Below, in pieces: positions 54,899 through 55,511 of a stretch of 55,511 bases of DNA. Position 1 is the first letter of the stretch; the number at the start of each line of letters is the position of its first letter. A program made the position numbers and the translations under genes. The stretch lies in assembly GCA_016765295.1 (NCBI GenBank), contig JAESQF010000090.1, positions 1 to 55,511 of the forward strand. Direction: 5' to 3'. The notes under the pieces are model-generated. The model did not search any database, was not told where the DNA came from, and saw only the letters and a program-made list of their open reading frames with translations. This DNA comes from Oleispira sp. (GTDB lineage Bacteria; Pseudomonadota; Gammaproteobacteria; Pseudomonadales; Oceanobacteraceae).

Positions 54899-55120
54899 AT
54901 GGTTGAGTATTTTATTAAGTTGCTGATAGCTGTTTTAGTTGGCTATTTGCTAACTGAAATGTATCACCGCTATAAGCGCAAAAAGCCTATCAGTGTTGTA
55001 ATTATTGGCAGGGGCGGCACTCGCAGGGTTGTGAAGATTGTGCGTGGTGATGTTCCTGAATTTGATGAGTTAATTTCTTTTATTAAAAAGAAGAGGGGCA
55101 AGAGTGGCTTAGTTGGATGA
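54899..55120 (+). CDS. Small phage membrane protein
   Basis: 73 residues: one N-terminal transmembrane helix (FIKLLIAVLVGYLLTEMY), then a basic cytoplasmic tail. ATG 54899 follows GAGGGAGTAAC, two bases after the CII-like stop. Unrecognised. Confidence 0.6.
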   Translation: MVEYFIKLLIAVLVGYLLTEMYHRYKRKKPISVVIIGRGGTRRVVKIVRGDVPEFDELISFIKKKRGKSGLVG

Positions 55121-55146
55121 CCTAATTGGGTAAATCGTGGGGTTAA

Positions 55147-55189
55147 TTTCGCGCTATTTTTCGCGGCTAATTTTGGCGCAACTTTCGCG
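55147..55189 (+). repeat. Iteron-like TTTCGCG repeats
   Basis: TTTCGCG at 55147, TTTCGCG at 55159, TTTGGCG at 55172 and TTTCGCG at 55183: spacing 12, 13 and 11 bp. An AT-rich run with seven T and TATATTTTA follows. The layout resembles iterons next to a melting region, ahead of a probable replication gene. Confidence 0.5.
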
Positions 55190-55251
55190 ATTTTTTTACA
55201 GTATATTTTACGTGTGTGGAGTTCAGGAATGGACGCTCTACAGGGGGACTT

Positions 55252-55511
55252 ATGGGTGAAGTAGTGAGTATTGGCGCAAGCGATTACGTGGGCCGTATTT
55301 GGCAGTTTAATGAAGATGAAGATGCGGCGATGGAGTATTTGCCACACGCTGATCAGGTGTTATATTTGCGCGGCCTGAGAAAAAATATGGATTTCTCAAC
55401 AGGTATCGTTGGCATAAGGCGCAAAATTAGCTATCAGCAGTTCAAGGAGTTGTTGGAGGTTAACCGGCAGCAAGGCAGTACTAAGCCTAGCTACGCGCCC
55501 ACAAGGGATGA
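55252..55511 (+). CDS. Probable phage replication protein, N-terminal part (runs off the window)
   Basis: 86 complete codons are visible. ATG 55252 follows AGGGGGA. The segment ADQVLYLRGLRKNMDFSTGI followed by GIRRKISYQQFKELLEV resembles the N-terminal part of phage replisome-organiser/O-like proteins. Its position after cro-cII supports this. Weak assignment. Confidence 0.5.
   Translation, partial: MGEVVSIGASDYVGRIWQFNEDEDAAMEYLPHADQVLYLRGLRKNMDFSTGIVGIRRKISYQQFKELLEVNRQQGSTKPSYAPTRD

Larger units (their letters stand above)
43087..55511. mobile_element. Prophage, left part (right end outside the window)
   Basis: From the recombinase onward the gene content changes to phage-type: serine recombinase, overlapping small ORFs in one leftward operon, a CI-like repressor, cro-like and CII-like genes and a probable replication gene. 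The left junction must lie near the recombinase start, just ahead of rimO. No structural genes are seen and the attachment repeat cannot be confirmed because the right end is missing. Confidence 0.8.

Noticed and set aside
55183-55215. Similarity of TCGCGATT...TACAG...TATA here to 43116-43136 near the recombinase start, as an att site pair
   Set aside because: The match is short, gapped and AT-rich, and the phage right end is outside the window. Coincidence is as likely.

Overview
The window reads as the chromosome of a marine-type gammaproteobacterium (perhaps Oceanospirillales-like) followed by the left part of an integrated temperate phage. The inference rests on the gene families (NorCBD-type nitric oxide reductase genes, exonuclease I, RimO, a DUF349/HEAT-repeat protein, a PutA without DNA-binding domain, a leucine dehydrogenase/branched-chain keto acid dehydrogenase operon), a moderately AT-rich sequence and strong Shine-Dalgarno sites. 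No rRNA, tRNA, insertion sequence or CRISPR array was seen; the genus cannot be fixed from the sequence alone.

Host part, 1-43086. 13-2206: an HSL-type esterase, a cysteine-free MerR regulator and a two-domain carboxymuconolactone decarboxylase behind a textbook 19-bp-spacer MerR promoter. 2213-8407: mixed accessory genes (MAPEG, LysR, two small lipoproteins, an M15 peptidase, a DHFR-like protein, a GNAT enzyme, a beta-lactamase-like lipoprotein). 8879-15430: a DUF1254 protein, then norC, norB, a polyferredoxin and norD, with an FNR/DNR-type box placed as in a class II promoter ahead of norC; norQ is absent. 15431-23138: putA facing away from a leucine dehydrogenase-E1alpha-E1beta-E2 operon, so proline and branched-chain amino acid catabolism sit side by side. 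23164-27493: a DsbA-family protein, an AmpG/PAT-like transporter and a large lipoprotein. 27614-32484: a leftward nonulosonic (sialic) acid operon, neuA-neuC-neuB with a GT29-type sialyltransferase homologue and a GT-B glycosyltransferase, enough in principle to make CMP-sialic acid from UDP-GlcNAc and transfer it. 32573-43086: tusA-like gene, DUF349 protein, hydrolase, sbcB, a quinone reductase-like gene, a DUF6351 protein and rimO.

Prophage part, about 43087 to the end; the right end lies outside. A large serine recombinase starts 26 bases from the rimO start codon. It is followed by an orphan PemK/MazF-like protein and, convergent to that, what looks like a self-contained small RNA of about 140 nt: consensus promoter, two UNCG-loop hairpins, intrinsic terminator. 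A tightly overlapped leftward operon of about 17 mostly unrecognised genes runs from 52401 down to 45559. Its promoter at 52444-52473 abuts a 15-bp palindrome that recurs twice between the CI-like repressor gene and the cro-like gene, giving a lambda-like OL/OR layout. Between OL and the repressor lies an exported DUF4124-type protein at the place lambda uses for rex. The repressor has Asn where LexA/CI-type repressors carry the self-cleavage Ser. Rightward genes are cro-like, CII-like, a small membrane protein and, after a set of TTTCGCG iterons, the start of a probable replication gene.

Most interesting: the phage small RNA beside the orphan PemK-like gene, the predicted non-cleavable repressor with its shared operators, the GT29-like gene in a bacterial neu operon, and a 13-bp hairpin that buries the ribosome binding site of the DUF6351 gene.
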